NCBI RefSeq assembly: GCF_009914335.1
Contig: NZ_CP043925.1
Coordinates: 3,038,001-3,102,000, forward strand
DNA: 64,000 nucleotides
Origin: Proteus columbae
Lineage (GTDB): Bacteria > Pseudomonadota > Gammaproteobacteria > Enterobacterales > Enterobacteriaceae
Direction of reading: 5' to 3'
The notes below the pieces were generated by a model. The model made no database searches, was not told the DNA's origin, and saw only the letters and a program-made list of their open reading frames with translations. Numbering within the stretch: the stretch's first letter is position 1; each line of letters starts with the position of its first letter. A program made the translations under genes and the position numbers. Below are positions 1 through 9,716 of this stretch, in pieces.

Positions 1-683
1 AAGGTGAAGACCTTGAACGCATGGAAACACTGGGATTAGAACCTATTCATCTTGATCTTGATGATCCAAAAAGTGTTGAAAATGCGGCACTAGAAGTTAT
101 TCACCTAACAAATGGTCGTTTATATGGATTATTTAATAATGGCGGATTTGGTGTTTATGGCCCATTAGATGCCATTACTCGTCCACAAATGGAAAAACAG
201 TTTTCTACTAATTTTTTTGGTTTACATCAGCTGACTACATTACTTCTACCAGCAATGTTACCACACGGTGAAGGCAGAATTATTCAAACGAGCTCTGTGA
301 TGGGGATTATCTCAACACCCGGTCGAGGTGCTTACGCAGCGAGTAAGTATGCTGTAGAAGCATGGTCTGACGCATTAAGAATGGAATTAGCGCATACAGG
401 CGTTAAAGTGAGTTTAATTGAGCCTGGTCCAATACGTACTTGCTTCACAGAGAATGTCGCTCAGGCAGAAAAAGATAAACCAGTAAAAAATCCTGGGATT
501 GCGAGCCGTTTCACACTAACGCCTGAAGATGTAGTGAAAAAGCTTATTCATGCTTTAGAAAGCCCAAAACCTAAGATACGTTATCCCGTAACCCTATTAA
601 CTTATGCTGTCAAAATACTAAAACGCTTTCTACCTGACACACTAATGGATGCAATTTTAAGTCGCCAAAGTGGCAAGGATTGA
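1..683 (+). CDS. ybbO: YbbO, SDR-family NADP-dependent oxidoreductase (5' partial)
   Basis: This is a short-chain dehydrogenase/reductase whose N-terminal Rossmann part lies before the window. The open frame runs in from base 3 (G-E-D-L-E-R precedes the first internal ATG at 21), so that ATG is not the real start. Family landmarks are the NNGG motif, the catalytic Ser in TSSVMG, YAASK (Tyr and Lys of the active site) and a PGPIRT loop. The sequence follows E. coli YbbO closely (LDDP, ISTPGRGAYAASK, LMDAIL near the end). YbbO is described as an aldehyde reductase active on medium and long-chain aldehydes; the substrate here is inferred. It is followed 84 bp later by cnoX on the same strand, as in the E. 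coli ybbO-ybbN neighbourhood. Confidence 0.9.
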   Translation, partial: GEDLERMETLGLEPIHLDLDDPKSVENAALEVIHLTNGRLYGLFNNGGFGVYGPLDAITRPQMEKQFSTNFFGLHQLTTLLLPAMLPHGEGRIIQTSSVMGIISTPGRGAYAASKYAVEAWSDALRMELAHTGVKVSLIEPGPIRTCFTENVAQAEKDKPVKNPGIASRFTLTPEDVVKKLIHALESPKPKIRYPVTLLTYAVKILKRFLPDTLMDAILSRQSGKD

Positions 684-767
684 TTTTTCGGGTTTCACCC
701 TTACTTATTAATAAAATAGCTTTATAAATCGCATCTATATTTAAAACTCTCAAAAAGGGGCAAGTTA

Positions 768-1625
768 ATGTTAGCAACTGCACATATTGTTGATGTAAAT
801 GAATCAAATATTCAACAAGTTATAGAACAATCGATGACTAAACCGGTCATGATGTATTTCTATTCAGAACGTAGCCCTCATTGTGCAGAGCTTGGCGCAA
901 CATTAGATAAACTGGCAGCCGAATTTGCTGATCAATTTATTTTGGCTAAATTGGATTGTGATGTTGAACAAATGATTGCCTCACAATTTGGTCTACGTGC
1001 TATTCCAACTGTTTATATTTTACAAGAAGGTCGCCCAGTTGATGGTTTTCAAGGCCCTCAACCAGAAGAAGCAATTCGCCAAGTGTTAGCAAATGTATTA
1101 CCCAAACCAGAAGAATTAAAAGCGGCACAAGCGGCGCAATTGCTTTCTGAAGGAAAAACCGAGGAAGCTCTACCTTTACTTAAAGAAGCCCATCAACTCG
1201 CACCTAAAAACAGTGAAATTACCCTTGCGTTAGCGGGCGCTTTAATTTCTTTAAATAAAAATGAAGAAGCTCAAACGCTGTTAATTACCATCCCATTACA
1301 AGATCAAGATAGTTACTACCATAGTTTGTTAGCGCAAATTGAATTACAAAAACAGGCTGCTGATACGCCTGAAATCCAACAATTGCAGAGCGATTTTAAT
1401 CAACAACCTGAAAATACCAATCTTGCCATTCAACTTGCACTAAAATTACATGAAGTTGCTCGCAATGAAGAGGCATTAGAGTTGCTATTTAGCTTTATCA
1501 AAAAAGATCTAAATGCAGGTGATGGGCAAGTTAAGAAAACCCTGATGGATATTCTATCAGCCTTAGGTACTAATGATAATTTGGCGTCTAAATATCGTCG
1601 TATGGTGTATTCTTTACTTTATTAA
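768..1625 (+). CDS. cnoX: CnoX (YbbN), thioredoxin-fold and TPR chaperedoxin
   Basis: The 285-residue protein has an N-terminal thioredoxin fold (about residues 5-112) and a C-terminal TPR-like helical part (about 115-285), the layout of YbbN/CnoX. The usual thioredoxin CXXC is replaced by S36-P-H-C39, so it cannot act as an ordinary disulfide reductase. C64 corresponds to the second conserved cysteine (C63 in E. coli). The family member in E. coli is a chaperedoxin that binds clients under oxidative (hypochlorous acid) stress and hands them to GroEL and DnaK. The start has an AAGGGG ribosome site at about 754-759. It lies between ybbO and qmcA on one strand, probably partly cotranscribed. 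Confidence 0.93.
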   Translation: MLATAHIVDVNESNIQQVIEQSMTKPVMMYFYSERSPHCAELGATLDKLAAEFADQFILAKLDCDVEQMIASQFGLRAIPTVYILQEGRPVDGFQGPQPEEAIRQVLANVLPKPEELKAAQAAQLLSEGKTEEALPLLKEAHQLAPKNSEITLALAGALISLNKNEEAQTLLITIPLQDQDSYYHSLLAQIELQKQAADTPEIQQLQSDFNQQPENTNLAIQLALKLHEVARNEEALELLFSFIKKDLNAGDGQVKKTLMDILSALGTNDNLASKYRRMVYSLLY

Positions 1626-1662
1626 TTTTATTTTCTTATTCAAGCAGACTTAGGACAGGTAT

Positions 1663-2586
1663 ATGGAAATAGTCATTGGTATTATCATCTTATTCGCTAT
1701 TATTTTAGTTTTATGTGGTGTTAAAACCGTTCCACAAGGTTATCAGTGGACTGTCGAACGTTTTGGTCGTTACACTCGTACTCTGACTCCAGGGCTCCAA
1801 ATTCTCGTGCCATTTGTTGATCGTATTGGTCGCCGTATCAATATGATGGAACAAGTACTGGATATTCCTTCTCAAGAAGTCATTTCTCGTGATAACGCCA
1901 ACGTCAGCATCGATGCAGTCTGCTTTATTCAAGTCATCGATCCTGTAAAAGCTGCGTACGAAGTTAATAACCTTGAACTTGCGATTATCAACTTAACATT
2001 GACGAATATCCGTACAGTATTAGGCTCCATGGAACTTGATGAAATTCTTTCTCAACGTGACCAAATCAACAGCCGCCTATTACTGATTGTTGATGATGCA
2101 ACAAACCCTTGGGGTATCAAAATTACCCGTATTGAAATTCGTGATGTCCGCCCACCAAAAGAATTGATTTCTGCAATGAATGCGCAGATGAAAGCTGAAC
2201 GTACTAAACGTGCCGACATTCTTGAAGCTGAAGGTATTCGTCAAGCAGCTATCTTAAAAGCTGAAGGTGAGAAACAAGGACAAATACTGAAGGCTGAAGG
2301 TGAGCGTCAATCTGCATTCTTACAAGCAGAAGCCCGTGAACGTGCGGCAGAAGCAGAAGCCAGAGCAACACAAATGGTATCTGAGGCCATTGCAAAAGGT
2401 GATATGCAAGCCATTAACTACTTTGTTGCTCAAAAATATACTGATGCACTGTCTCAAATTGGTTCAGCTAATAACAGTAAAGTTATTATGATGCCATTAG
2501 AAGCAAGTAATCTCATGGGTGCGATTGGCGGTATTTCTGAATTACTCAATACCAAAAAAAGTGACTCTGGCAACAAGAGCAATTAA
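1663..2586 (+). CDS. qmcA: QmcA (YbbK), SPFH/stomatin-family membrane protein
   Basis: The 307-residue protein has one N-terminal membrane segment (about residues 2-20) and then an SPFH/band-7 domain ([16 protein letters not shown] through the RDVRPPKEL motif). A long charged helix follows, with repeated A-E-G-x-(R/K)-Q units (about 185-225), and then a short C-terminal tail. This is the QmcA/paraslipin type, an inner-membrane scaffold that forms oligomers; in E. coli it is linked genetically to HtpX/FtsH quality control. Its partner NfeD-like gene ybbJ starts 2 bp after the stop, so the two are translationally coupled, as stomatin/NfeD pairs usually are. Confidence 0.94.
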   Translation: MEIVIGIIILFAIILVLCGVKTVPQGYQWTVERFGRYTRTLTPGLQILVPFVDRIGRRINMMEQVLDIPSQEVISRDNANVSIDAVCFIQVIDPVKAAYEVNNLELAIINLTLTNIRTVLGSMELDEILSQRDQINSRLLLIVDDATNPWGIKITRIEIRDVRPPKELISAMNAQMKAERTKRADILEAEGIRQAAILKAEGEKQGQILKAEGERQSAFLQAEARERAAEAEARATQMVSEAIAKGDMQAINYFVAQKYTDALSQIGSANNSKVIMMPLEASNLMGAIGGISELLNTKKSDSGNKSN

Positions 2587-2588
2587 TT

Positions 2589-3077
2589 ATGATTGAATGG
2601 ATTAGTGCTCAACCTGCACTTTTCTGGCTTTGTCTTGGTGGCTTGCTGTTAATTACAGAAATGTTAGGAACAGCAGGATACCTTTTATGGTCAGGAATGG
2701 CGGCTCTGTGTGTATCGTTGATCACATGGATATTGCCTATTAGCTGGCCTATTCAAGGTATTTTATTTGCGATATTAACGGTTATTAGTGCTTTACTTTG
2801 GCACCTTTGGCTTAAACGCAGAAAATTATCAAAAGAAGCTGAAAACTTAAATCAGAAAACGCATCAACTGATTGGTGTTCATGCTGTTTTATTATCAGAT
2901 ACTGAAAATGGTTTTAGTCGCGTAAAATTAGCTGATGGCAGTTGGCGTGTTTATTCAGACACGCCATTACTTGCTGGCGATAAGGTAACAGTAACCGCAA
3001 TTGATGGCATTACCTTACAAGTGATTGCGCTTAAATCGGCTGTTTCTGGTGATGACAACACCCTGACAAATGATTGA
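2589..3077 (+). CDS. ybbJ: YbbJ, NfeD-like membrane protein, partner of QmcA
   Basis: The 162-residue protein has an N-terminal hydrophobic part with two or three membrane segments (about 8-70, including the [13 protein letters not shown] stretch), a basic KRRK linker, and a C-terminal OB-fold (about 95-150, [26 protein letters not shown] split over strands). This is the short NfeD-like protein normally paired with an SPFH protein. The start directly follows the qmcA stop. Its 3' end overlaps the 3' end of the convergent cueR gene by 47 bp, an unusually tight arrangement. Confidence 0.92.
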   Translation: MIEWISAQPALFWLCLGGLLLITEMLGTAGYLLWSGMAALCVSLITWILPISWPIQGILFAILTVISALLWHLWLKRRKLSKEAENLNQKTHQLIGVHAVLLSDTENGFSRVKLADGSWRVYSDTPLLAGDKVTVTAIDGITLQVIALKSAVSGDDNTLTND

Positions 3078-3444
3078 TGATGGGGCAATCTGCTCCATCA
3101 TCGCCAGGACATTCGCTGGCTAACAAAAGTAATCGCTGGCGAATGGCATTAAGCTCATTAATTGTTTTCTCAATTTCAGCCACTTTTTTTAAGGTGGCTT
3201 CTTTCACGTCAGCACTATGACGTGAAGGATTTCTTAGCAACATCAATAATGCACGGCACTCTTCTAAATTAAAGCCCACCTCTCGTGCTTGTCGTAATAA
3301 TGTCAACTCTTCGATATGTTGAGCCTGATAATAGCGATAACCGTTTTCACCTCTTCCCGGTGGCGTTATCAAGTCTTTTTCTTCATAAAACCGAATAGCT
3401 TTAGCTGTTAATCCTGTTTTATTTGCGATTTCACTAATATTCAA
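3031..3444 (-). CDS. cueR: CueR, MerR-family Cu(I)-responsive transcription activator
   Basis: The 137-residue regulator begins with a MerR winged helix-turn-helix ([20 protein letters not shown]), followed by the dimer helix (about 75-110) and the metal loop. C112 and C120 in the segment C-P-G-D-D-G-A-D-C sit exactly where E. coli CueR binds Cu(I), and the C-terminal CC-HH cluster is also typical. It activates copA from the divergent intergenic region. In E. coli CueR also activates cueO, which is not in this window. The start is the ATG at 3444. The gene ends inside ybbJ (47-bp convergent overlap). Confidence 0.95.
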   Translation of the reverse strand: MNISEIANKTGLTAKAIRFYEEKDLITPPGRGENGYRYYQAQHIEELTLLRQAREVGFNLEECRALLMLLRNPSRHSADVKEATLKKVAEIEKTINELNAIRQRLLLLASECPGDDGADCPIINHLSGCCHHQKQPI

Positions 3445-3453
3445 AATTCCCCC

Positions 3454-3488
3454 TTGACCTTCCCCTTGCGGAAAGGTTTAGCCTTTAT
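3454..3488 (+). promoter_or_regulatory. CueR-type copA promoter with 19-bp spacer
   Basis: A -35 box TTGACC (3454-3459) and a -10 box TAGCCT (3479-3484) are separated by 19 bp, the over-long spacer that MerR-family activators correct by bending DNA. Between them lies the near-perfect dyad ACCTTCC (3457-3463) / GGAAAGGT (3470-3477). This is almost the same as the known E. coli copA promoter. It reads toward copA and sits just upstream of the cueR start. Confidence 0.9.
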
Positions 3489-3576
3489 ATCAATAAGAAA
3501 AAACCTTTAAAGAAAGCAAGTTACCGAATATTGCGCAATAATAGAGGTAACGCTTTTATGTCGGAGATAAATTAAC

Positions 3577-6519
3577 ATGGCAAAAACTATAATACTCGCA
3601 CTACAAGGACTTTCCTGCTCCCACTGTGTTAACAGTGTAAAAAAAGCACTTGATGCTCGCAATGACATAGAGCAGGCAATTGTGACTATTCAATACGCTA
3701 AAATTGACAGCGATGCAACTGCTGAAAGCTTAATCAAAACAATTGAAGATGCAGGCTATGAAGCAAGTGTAGCAACACAACCCGATGTAAAATTAAGCCT
3801 AAGTGGGCTTAACTGTATGAAGTGTGTCGGTAAAACTGAAAAAGCATTATTAGCCATTGAAGGAGTTGCCGCAGTTAATGTGACAAAAGAGTCAGCTGAA
3901 ATTTTTGGTGATGCTACGGCAGATACTTTAATTGCAGCGATTACGGCGGAAGGTTTTCAAGCAAGCCTAGCGCCCACTGACAACGTAATTAATTTAACTT
4001 TATCTGGCTTAAATTGTGGTCACTGTGTCGGTTCAGTTAAAAAAGCACTAGAAAATACTGCGGGTGTTGAAACAGCTGAAGTTGAATTAACACATGCAAA
4101 AGTGACTGGTTCTGCAACCGCTGAAACCTTAATTACCGCCATTACAGAAGCCGGTTTTGAAGCACAACTTGCAGGTACTGATTTCCCAAAAACTGAGCCG
4201 CTGACGCAAACGCATGCACAACTGGAAGCATCGTCAGCGGCTGTTTGTGATATTCCAGTTGAGAATGCTGATATTGATAATGGCGCTGAAATCGATACTG
4301 ACGATGACAACAGTGTTCAGCTTTTAATTGATGGCATGACCTGTGCAAGTTGCGTAAGCAAGGTTCACAAAGCATTACAATCTGTTGATGGCGTTGAAAA
4401 TGTGCGTGTAAATCTTGCTGAACGTAGTGCATTAGTGACTGGTGAAATCGATCATAACGCACTTGTGACTGCTATTGAAAAAGCGGGTTATGGCGCTGAA
4501 ATTATTCAAGACGATGTAAAACGCAGAGAACGCCAGCAAGAAGTTGCTGTTGCCAATATGAAACGTTTTCGATGGCAAGCTACATTAGCCTTAGTTGTTG
4601 GTATCCCTGTGATGATTTGGGGAATGATCGGCGACAATATGATGCTCACAGAAGCCAATCACAGCGTCTGGTTAGGCATTGGTATTGCAACGCTGTTTGT
4701 GATGGTTGTTGCGGGTGGTCATTTCTATCGTAGCGCATGGCAGAGTTTAAAAAACCGCAGTGCAACAATGGATACCCTCGTTGCGTTAGGAACAGGAACA
4801 GCGTGGCTCTATTCCATTACCGTGAACTTATGGCCTGAAGTGTTCCCCGTTCAAGCTCGACATCTCTATTATGAAGCCAGTGCGATGATCATCGGTTTAA
4901 TCAATCTGGGTCATATGCTTGAGCAAAGAGCACGCCAGCGTTCATCCAAAGCACTAGAACGGCTATTAGATTTAACTCCGCCAACAGCAAGAGTCATAAC
5001 TGAAAACGGTGAAGTTGAAATGCCATTAGCTGATGTTAAACAAGGAATGACCTTACGTTTAGCAACAGGTGATAAAGTGCCGGTTGATGGTGAAATTATC
5101 CAAGGTGAAGTATGGATGGATGAGGCAATGCTGACAGGCGAGCCAATTCCACAACAAAAAACTGTGGGTGACACTATTCATGCGGGAACAACGGTTCAAG
5201 ATGGCTCAGTGCTATTTAAAGCGGCAGCGGTGGGAAGTAAAACAACACTTGCTCGTATTATTAAATTAGTTCGCCAAGCGCAAAGTAGTAAACCTGAAAT
5301 AGGCCAGCTAGCGGATAAAATTTCAGGTGTATTTGTACCTGTTGTCGTTGCTATCGCTCTTATTGCTGGTGCTATTTGGTATTTCTTTGGTCCGTCGCCA
5401 CAAATTACCTATGCACTGGTGATTATCACAACCGTTCTTATCATCGCTTGCCCTTGTGCTTTAGGTTTGGCTACTCCTATGTCGATTATTTCGGGTGTAG
5501 GTCGTGCGGCTGAATATGGCGTGTTAGTTCGTGATGCAGACGCATTACAACAAGCGAGCAAACTAGATACTTTAGTCTTTGATAAAACAGGAACACTGAC
5601 AGAAGGTATGCCTCAGGTCACTGAAATTCATACTTTCAATCAAGTAGATGAAACTCAAGCACTTGCATTGGCAGCATCGTTGGAAAATGGTTCTAATCAC
5701 CCATTAGCTAAAGCCATTTTAACGCGAGCTGAAGGCATTGATTTACCTGAAATAAGCCAATTCCGCACTCTTGCAGGAATGGGGTTAAGTGGTGAAATTA
5801 ACGGAAAAACAGTGCTTTTAGGCAACCCTAAATTGATGCTTGAATCAGGTATTGATATTAATGAAATTAATTCACTTATTGACACTCAAGCAGCGAAAGG
5901 TGTTACTCCTGTCTTATTAGCTCAAGAAGGTAAGATTGCCGCCCTTCTCTCTATCCGTGATCCTCTAAGAGAAGATACTGTAAGTGCATTACAACGTTTA
6001 CATAATCAGGGCTATCGCCTAGTGATGTTAACGGGTGATAATCCAATTACTGCAAATGCAATAGCAAAAGAAGCAGGTATTGACCAAGTTATCGCAGGTG
6101 TCATGCCAGAAGGTAAAGCACAAGCGATAACAGAGCTTCAAGCACAAGGTCGTCATGTTGCAATGATTGGTGATGGTATTAACGATGCGCCAGCGCTAGC
6201 AAAAGCAGATGTCGGTATTGCAATGGGTGGAGGTAGTGATATTGCTATTGAAACAGCAGCTATCACATTAATGCGTCATAGTTTGCATGGTGTTGCCGAT
6301 GCGGTTGAAATCTCAAAAGGTACACTACGTAATATGAAGCAGAATTTATTCGGTGCCTTTGTTTACAATAGCTTAGGTATCCCTATTGCAGCGGGTATTT
6401 TATATCCTTTCACTGGCACACTGTTAAATCCAGTGGTTGCGGGTGCAGCAATGGCGCTGTCTTCCATTACTGTTGTTAGCAATGCAAACCGTTTATTGCG
6501 TTTTAAACCTAAGCAATAA
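3577..6519 (+). CDS. copA: CopA, Cu(I)-exporting P1B-type ATPase with four metal-binding domains
   Basis: The 980-residue protein pumps Cu(I) from cytosol to periplasm. It has four N-terminal heavy-metal domains with CXXC pairs at C14/C17, C80/C83, C147/C150 and C256/C259. E. coli CopA has two such domains and is about 834 residues long, so this one is larger by about two domains. An acidic linker (about 225-246) precedes the fourth. The transport core has membrane helices from about residue 333, the A-domain TGEP, the intramembrane C625-P-C627 site, the phosphorylated D669 in DKTGT, the HP motif (SNHPLA) and the hinge GDGIND near 865-870. It is driven by the divergent CueR promoter. The ATG has a GGAG site about 13 bp upstream. 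Confidence 0.96.
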   Translation: MAKTIILALQGLSCSHCVNSVKKALDARNDIEQAIVTIQYAKIDSDATAESLIKTIEDAGYEASVATQPDVKLSLSGLNCMKCVGKTEKALLAIEGVAAVNVTKESAEIFGDATADTLIAAITAEGFQASLAPTDNVINLTLSGLNCGHCVGSVKKALENTAGVETAEVELTHAKVTGSATAETLITAITEAGFEAQLAGTDFPKTEPLTQTHAQLEASSAAVCDIPVENADIDNGAEIDTDDDNSVQLLIDGMTCASCVSKVHKALQSVDGVENVRVNLAERSALVTGEIDHNALVTAIEKAGYGAEIIQDDVKRRERQQEVAVANMKRFRWQATLALVVGIPVMIWGMIGDNMMLTEANHSVWLGIGIATLFVMVVAGGHFYRSAWQSLKNRSATMDTLVALGTGTAWLYSITVNLWPEVFPVQARHLYYEASAMIIGLINLGHMLEQRARQRSSKALERLLDLTPPTARVITENGEVEMPLADVKQGMTLRLATGDKVPVDGEIIQGEVWMDEAMLTGEPIPQQKTVGDTIHAGTTVQDGSVLFKAAAVGSKTTLARIIKLVRQAQSSKPEIGQLADKISGVFVPVVVAIALIAGAIWYFFGPSPQITYALVIITTVLIIACPCALGLATPMSIISGVGRAAEYGVLVRDADALQQASKLDTLVFDKTGTLTEGMPQVTEIHTFNQVDETQALALAASLENGSNHPLAKAILTRAEGIDLPEISQFRTLAGMGLSGEINGKTVLLGNPKLMLESGIDINEINSLIDTQAAKGVTPVLLAQEGKIAALLSIRDPLREDTVSALQRLHNQGYRLVMLTGDNPITANAIAKEAGIDQVIAGVMPEGKAQAITELQAQGRHVAMIGDGINDAPALAKADVGIAMGGGSDIAIETAAITLMRHSLHGVADAVEISKGTLRNMKQNLFGAFVYNSLGIPIAAGILYPFTGTLLNPVVAGAAMALSSITVVSNANRLLRFKPKQ

Positions 6520-6552
6520 CACTTAAGGATTTATTAAGATATATTATATTAG

Positions 6553-6588
6553 AACCTCTTTTACTTATCGGTAAAAGGGGTTTTTTAT
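6553..6588 (+). terminator. Intrinsic terminator after copA
   Basis: A 12-bp stem (AACCTCTTTTAC / GTAAAAGGGGTT, one G-T pair) with a 6-base loop is followed by a run of six T. It ends the copA transcript. Confidence 0.88.
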
Positions 6589-6638
6589 TATCTTATTTTT
6601 AACGTTTTCTTGATGATTATTAGCATTATCAAAAGGTT

Positions 6639-6717
6639 AAAAAAAAGCCGATATTTCTATCGGCCAGTCAAAGAGGAATTTCTCATTATACAAGAGAGTC
6701 ATTACTCCGCCCTCTTA
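6639..6717 (-). ncRNA. chiX: ChiX (MicM/SroB) small RNA
   Basis: On the minus strand the stretch GAAATTCCTCTTTGAC is followed by TGGCCGATAGAAATATCGGC and a run of eight T. From memory, E. coli ChiX contains the same GAAATTCCTCTTTGAC core, then a GGCC-type terminator hairpin and T-tract. Upstream is a first hairpin (AAGAGGG / CTCTCTT), and a TATTCT -10-like box lies at 6723-6728, giving a start near 6717 and a length of about 79 nt (E. coli ChiX is about 84 nt). No minus-strand protein gene ends here, so the terminator needs its own transcript. In E. coli chiX sits beside ybaP and ybaK, which are also the next core genes here. ChiX is an Hfq-dependent repressor of chitosugar genes (chiP, chb). 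Targets here are inferred; the -35 is weak, so the 5' end is approximate. Confidence 0.88.
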
Positions 6718-6898
6718 ACGCTAGAATAGCAATATATTATAACTATTTCATTAATTTTTATTACTCATAAAATAAAGATAACATTGGCATAAAAATCACT
6801 CTAATAATAAGGCTGTTTATTTATATTAAGTAAAAAATTAACATTTAGAATATATAGATAAAAAATCAATATCATTTTTCTTTTAAAAGGATTTAAAA

Positions 6899-8152
6899 TT
6901 GAAATATAAAAATATTTTTATCGCAACAATATCTATTATTTATTCTTCCTGTGTTTTTTCAAACACATTAAATTCAAATGCACCCTCTGATTTAATCACA
7001 CCTGAATATGAAGAGCCTGAAAATAAAAAAAACTATCCAACATCAACGATTTTTAATCAGATAGTCGATGATAATTTAATGAGAATAGTAAAAAAAACAG
7101 ATCAAGAAATTTATGGTATTGAAATAAATAAAAATATAATTGAAGATTTAGAGAAATACTTAAGAAATAATAGTTTAACAAATTCAGCCGATATTATAAA
7201 AAACAATATTATTAATAAAAATAGTCATATTGAGATCCAATCTGATAGTACAGAGTTAAAAATGGGGATAGAAAACTATTTATCGGAAAGAAAGTTATTG
7301 ACTGAGCAAAATCGTAATGAAGCCATTCAGCGAATTAAATTCAATAAAACAATGATCTATGGTATGCCAGAAAGTATATTAACATTGGATATTTTAAATT
7401 CCCCAGAGGAACTAAATAAAATAGTCGATAATCTCAATACAAAAAACCGTTCTTTGTTGTTATTAGAAAACAATACAACAAAAGATCTAGCCCAGATGAG
7501 TAAGTTACATGAGCAAGATACTAGAATACTAAATAATTCAATTTTAGATAATAAGAAAAGATTATCAGAAGATCTTCAAGATAACTCAAATAAAATTAAA
7601 AATAACGAAATTATAATTAAACAAAACACAACCACCATTGATAAAAACAATAATTCCATAGAAAGAAACAAAACTAATATTGATAAAAACACTAGTGCTA
7701 TTAATAGTAACACTAGTAATATAAGAGAAAATAGAAATGATATTGACGATATAAAGGAAAACTATATCGATAATTTAAATATCAATGGAAGAAATATTTC
7801 ATTGAAAAGCCATTTTGCAACGCTCTATACTGAACAATCAATCTCAAGAAATGAATTTAAAGATCTAAAAAATAATTTTGAACATTTTAAATCTGATACT
7901 CAAAATCGTTTTTATAAAGTCGAAAAACGTGCCAATCAAGGTATTGCCTCTGTTGCCGCAATGAGCAATTTACCTTTTACAGATAATGCGACATTTAGTA
8001 CTGCGATTGGTATCGGTAATTATCGTAATGCCACAGCGCTTGCTTGGGGTATGCAATATCGTATTAATGAAAATATTAAAGTCAGAGCATCTACCGCTTG
8101 GAATGAAAGCAATAGTTGGGTATCCGCGGGTGGTGTAGGTATAAGTTGGTAG
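6899..8152 (+). CDS. Trimeric autotransporter adhesin-like protein (YadA anchor)
   Basis: The 417-residue protein starts with TTG, chosen because AAAGGA (6886-6891) is well spaced and a signal peptide follows directly (residues 1 to about 21). The middle is a long coiled coil. Isoleucines fall exactly every seven residues (I233, 240, 247, 254, 261, 268, 275, 282), with Asn at the +3 position in seven of them, the N@d stalk layers typical of trimeric autotransporters. The last 75 residues or so (from RFYKVEKRANQGIASVAAMS) are a YadA-type beta-barrel anchor ending in Trp. There is no obvious large head domain, so it is a short stalk-type protein. The gene is markedly more AT-rich than its neighbours and separates copA/chiX from ybaP, suggesting acquisition. 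Role (adhesion, autoaggregation) is inferred. Confidence 0.85.
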   Translation: MKYKNIFIATISIIYSSCVFSNTLNSNAPSDLITPEYEEPENKKNYPTSTIFNQIVDDNLMRIVKKTDQEIYGIEINKNIIEDLEKYLRNNSLTNSADIIKNNIINKNSHIEIQSDSTELKMGIENYLSERKLLTEQNRNEAIQRIKFNKTMIYGMPESILTLDILNSPEELNKIVDNLNTKNRSLLLLENNTTKDLAQMSKLHEQDTRILNNSILDNKKRLSEDLQDNSNKIKNNEIIIKQNTTTIDKNNNSIERNKTNIDKNTSAINSNTSNIRENRNDIDDIKENYIDNLNINGRNISLKSHFATLYTEQSISRNEFKDLKNNFEHFKSDTQNRFYKVEKRANQGIASVAAMSNLPFTDNATFSTAIGIGNYRNATALAWGMQYRINENIKVRASTAWNESNSWVSAGGVGISW

Positions 8153-8271
8153 CTATTCAGTAATAAAGTAAAAACAGAGAAAGCTGAGTAAAGCTTCGTT
8201 TTCTCTGTTTCATTCAATCAAAAATCCGTTATGCTGAAGCTTAGTGATGGACACTTAAAGGAGCATATCAA

Positions 8272-9081
8272 ATGACGGGTATTTTTCAGAAAGTTAAAAG
8301 TTGGATAGGGATAAAAAACACCCATCATTATCCTTACCCTGCCGTTGATATTACGCTACCTAATAACATCTCTTTACATCTGGTGGGTAGTATCCATATG
8401 GGTGTTCCCACAATGTCACCACTCTCCAATGTGCTTATTAACGAAATAAAAAATGCAGATGCGATTATTGTTGAAGCTGATATCTCAACGGATGTACAAC
8501 CTTTTGATCAAGCCTCTCTCTTTAGAGATCCGCTAGAAACTCGTTTAAATGAAACTCTTTTTTCTCAAATTATTCAACATTGTGAAGACCTCTCACTTTC
8601 TCTTTATCAACTTGAGAATAAACCACTTTGGCAAATTGCGTTAATTTTACAATCAACCCAAGCCATGCAACTTGGATTGCAACCGCAATACGGTATTGAT
8701 TATCAAGTCATTCAACATGCTAATGGACACAAAAAAAGTATTATTGAACTCGAAGGCATTGAGGATCAGGTCACATTATTATTGAATTTTCCTCATGATG
8801 GTCAGCAATTACTCGAGGATACGCTAAGAAATTGGCACGATAATGCACGTACATTGCAAATCATGATCAATTGGTGGTTAAATTATAATAGTAGAGAGAA
8901 ACAACCGCCGTTACCGAATACCTTTAGTAAAGCTGTATTTGATATCTTAATGGAAAGCCGTAACCAAAAATGGGTAAGCACGTTATCAACATTACCCGCA
9001 GGTCGTTATGTGGTAACTGTCGGCGCCCTTCATTTATTTGGCGAAGAAAATTTGATCGATTTATTAACATCCCAAGTATAA
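8272..9081 (+). CDS. ybaP: YbaP, TraB/GumN-family protein
   Basis: The 269-residue protein belongs to the TraB/GumN family, with the hallmark GSIHMG motif near the N-terminus, an acidic VEADIS segment and a closing VTVGALHLFGEENLIDLL motif. These two parts hold the conserved histidines and Glu that suggest a Tiki-like metalloprotease fold, but the enzymatic role of YbaP is not established. No strong signal peptide is seen. It ends 34 bp before ybaK on the same strand and shares the ybaK-chiX neighbourhood seen in E. coli. Confidence 0.85.
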   Translation: MTGIFQKVKSWIGIKNTHHYPYPAVDITLPNNISLHLVGSIHMGVPTMSPLSNVLINEIKNADAIIVEADISTDVQPFDQASLFRDPLETRLNETLFSQIIQHCEDLSLSLYQLENKPLWQIALILQSTQAMQLGLQPQYGIDYQVIQHANGHKKSIIELEGIEDQVTLLLNFPHDGQQLLEDTLRNWHDNARTLQIMINWWLNYNSREKQPPLPNTFSKAVFDILMESRNQKWVSTLSTLPAGRYVVTVGALHLFGEENLIDLLTSQV

Positions 9082-9115
9082 AGATATTGTTCTAACCTTG
9101 TAAGTAGGAATAACT

Positions 9116-9595
9116 ATGACTCCCGCTGTAAATTTACTGGAAAAACAAAAAATTAAATTTACCCTTCATCCTTATGAGCATGATGCTAATGTCCATAATT
9201 TTGGTGATGAAGCCGTTGAAAAATTAGGTTTAGATAATCGCCAAGTATTCAAGACACTTTTAGTTTCTTTAAATGGTGATGCTAAAAATCTTGCCGTTGC
9301 AGTAACACCCGTTTCTGGTCAGTTAGATTTAAAACTCGTTGCTAAGTGCCTTAAGGCTAAAAAAGCAGATATGGCAGATCCCCAAATTGCACAAAAGGTC
9401 ACTGGTTATTTAGTGGGTGGAATAAGTCCATTAGGTCAGAAAAAACGCCTACCAACAGTGATTGATGAACAAGCACTCGAATTTGACACTATCTTTGTTT
9501 CTGGTGGTAAACGTGGCTTAGATATTGAATTATCAGCAAAAGATTTAGGCACTGTATTAGGTGCTCAATTTGCACTTATTCGTAAAGAGTCATAA
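9116..9595 (+). CDS. ybaK: YbaK, Cys-tRNA(Pro)/Cys-tRNA(Cys) deacylase
   Basis: The 159-residue single-domain protein has the YbaK/EbsC editing fold: the VFKTLLV strand, the KKADMAD segment, and the [14 protein letters not shown] loop with its conserved GxxxP. It hydrolyses Cys-tRNA(Pro) made in error by prolyl-tRNA synthetase and acts in trans in the cytosol. The length matches E. coli YbaK. It follows ybaP closely and is separated from the convergent ushA by a two-way terminator. Confidence 0.94.
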   Translation: MTPAVNLLEKQKIKFTLHPYEHDANVHNFGDEAVEKLGLDNRQVFKTLLVSLNGDAKNLAVAVTPVSGQLDLKLVAKCLKAKKADMADPQIAQKVTGYLVGGISPLGQKKRLPTVIDEQALEFDTIFVSGGKRGLDIELSAKDLGTVLGAQFALIRKES

Positions 9596-9663
9596 TTCTT
9601 AATGATTTTTTATTTTAAGGCTCATCCTCAAAATAAGAAATTAACGTGATTTAGACCTCAAAT

Positions 9664-9690
9664 AAAAGGCGACATTAGATGTCGCCTTTT
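9664..9690. terminator. Bidirectional terminator between ybaK and ushA
   Basis: A perfect 11-bp stem AAAAGGCGACA / TGTCGCCTTTT closes a 5-base loop, with A and T ends that serve both directions. It lies between the convergent 3' ends of ybaK and ushA. Confidence 0.88.
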
Positions 9691-9716
9691 GTCTATATAA
9701 GCGTTATTGGTAAGAT

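Noticed and set aside
4020..4462. Two minus-strand frames inside copA (96 and 106 residues)
   Set aside because: They are antisense shadows of the copA heavy-metal domains; codon pattern and family match support copA only.
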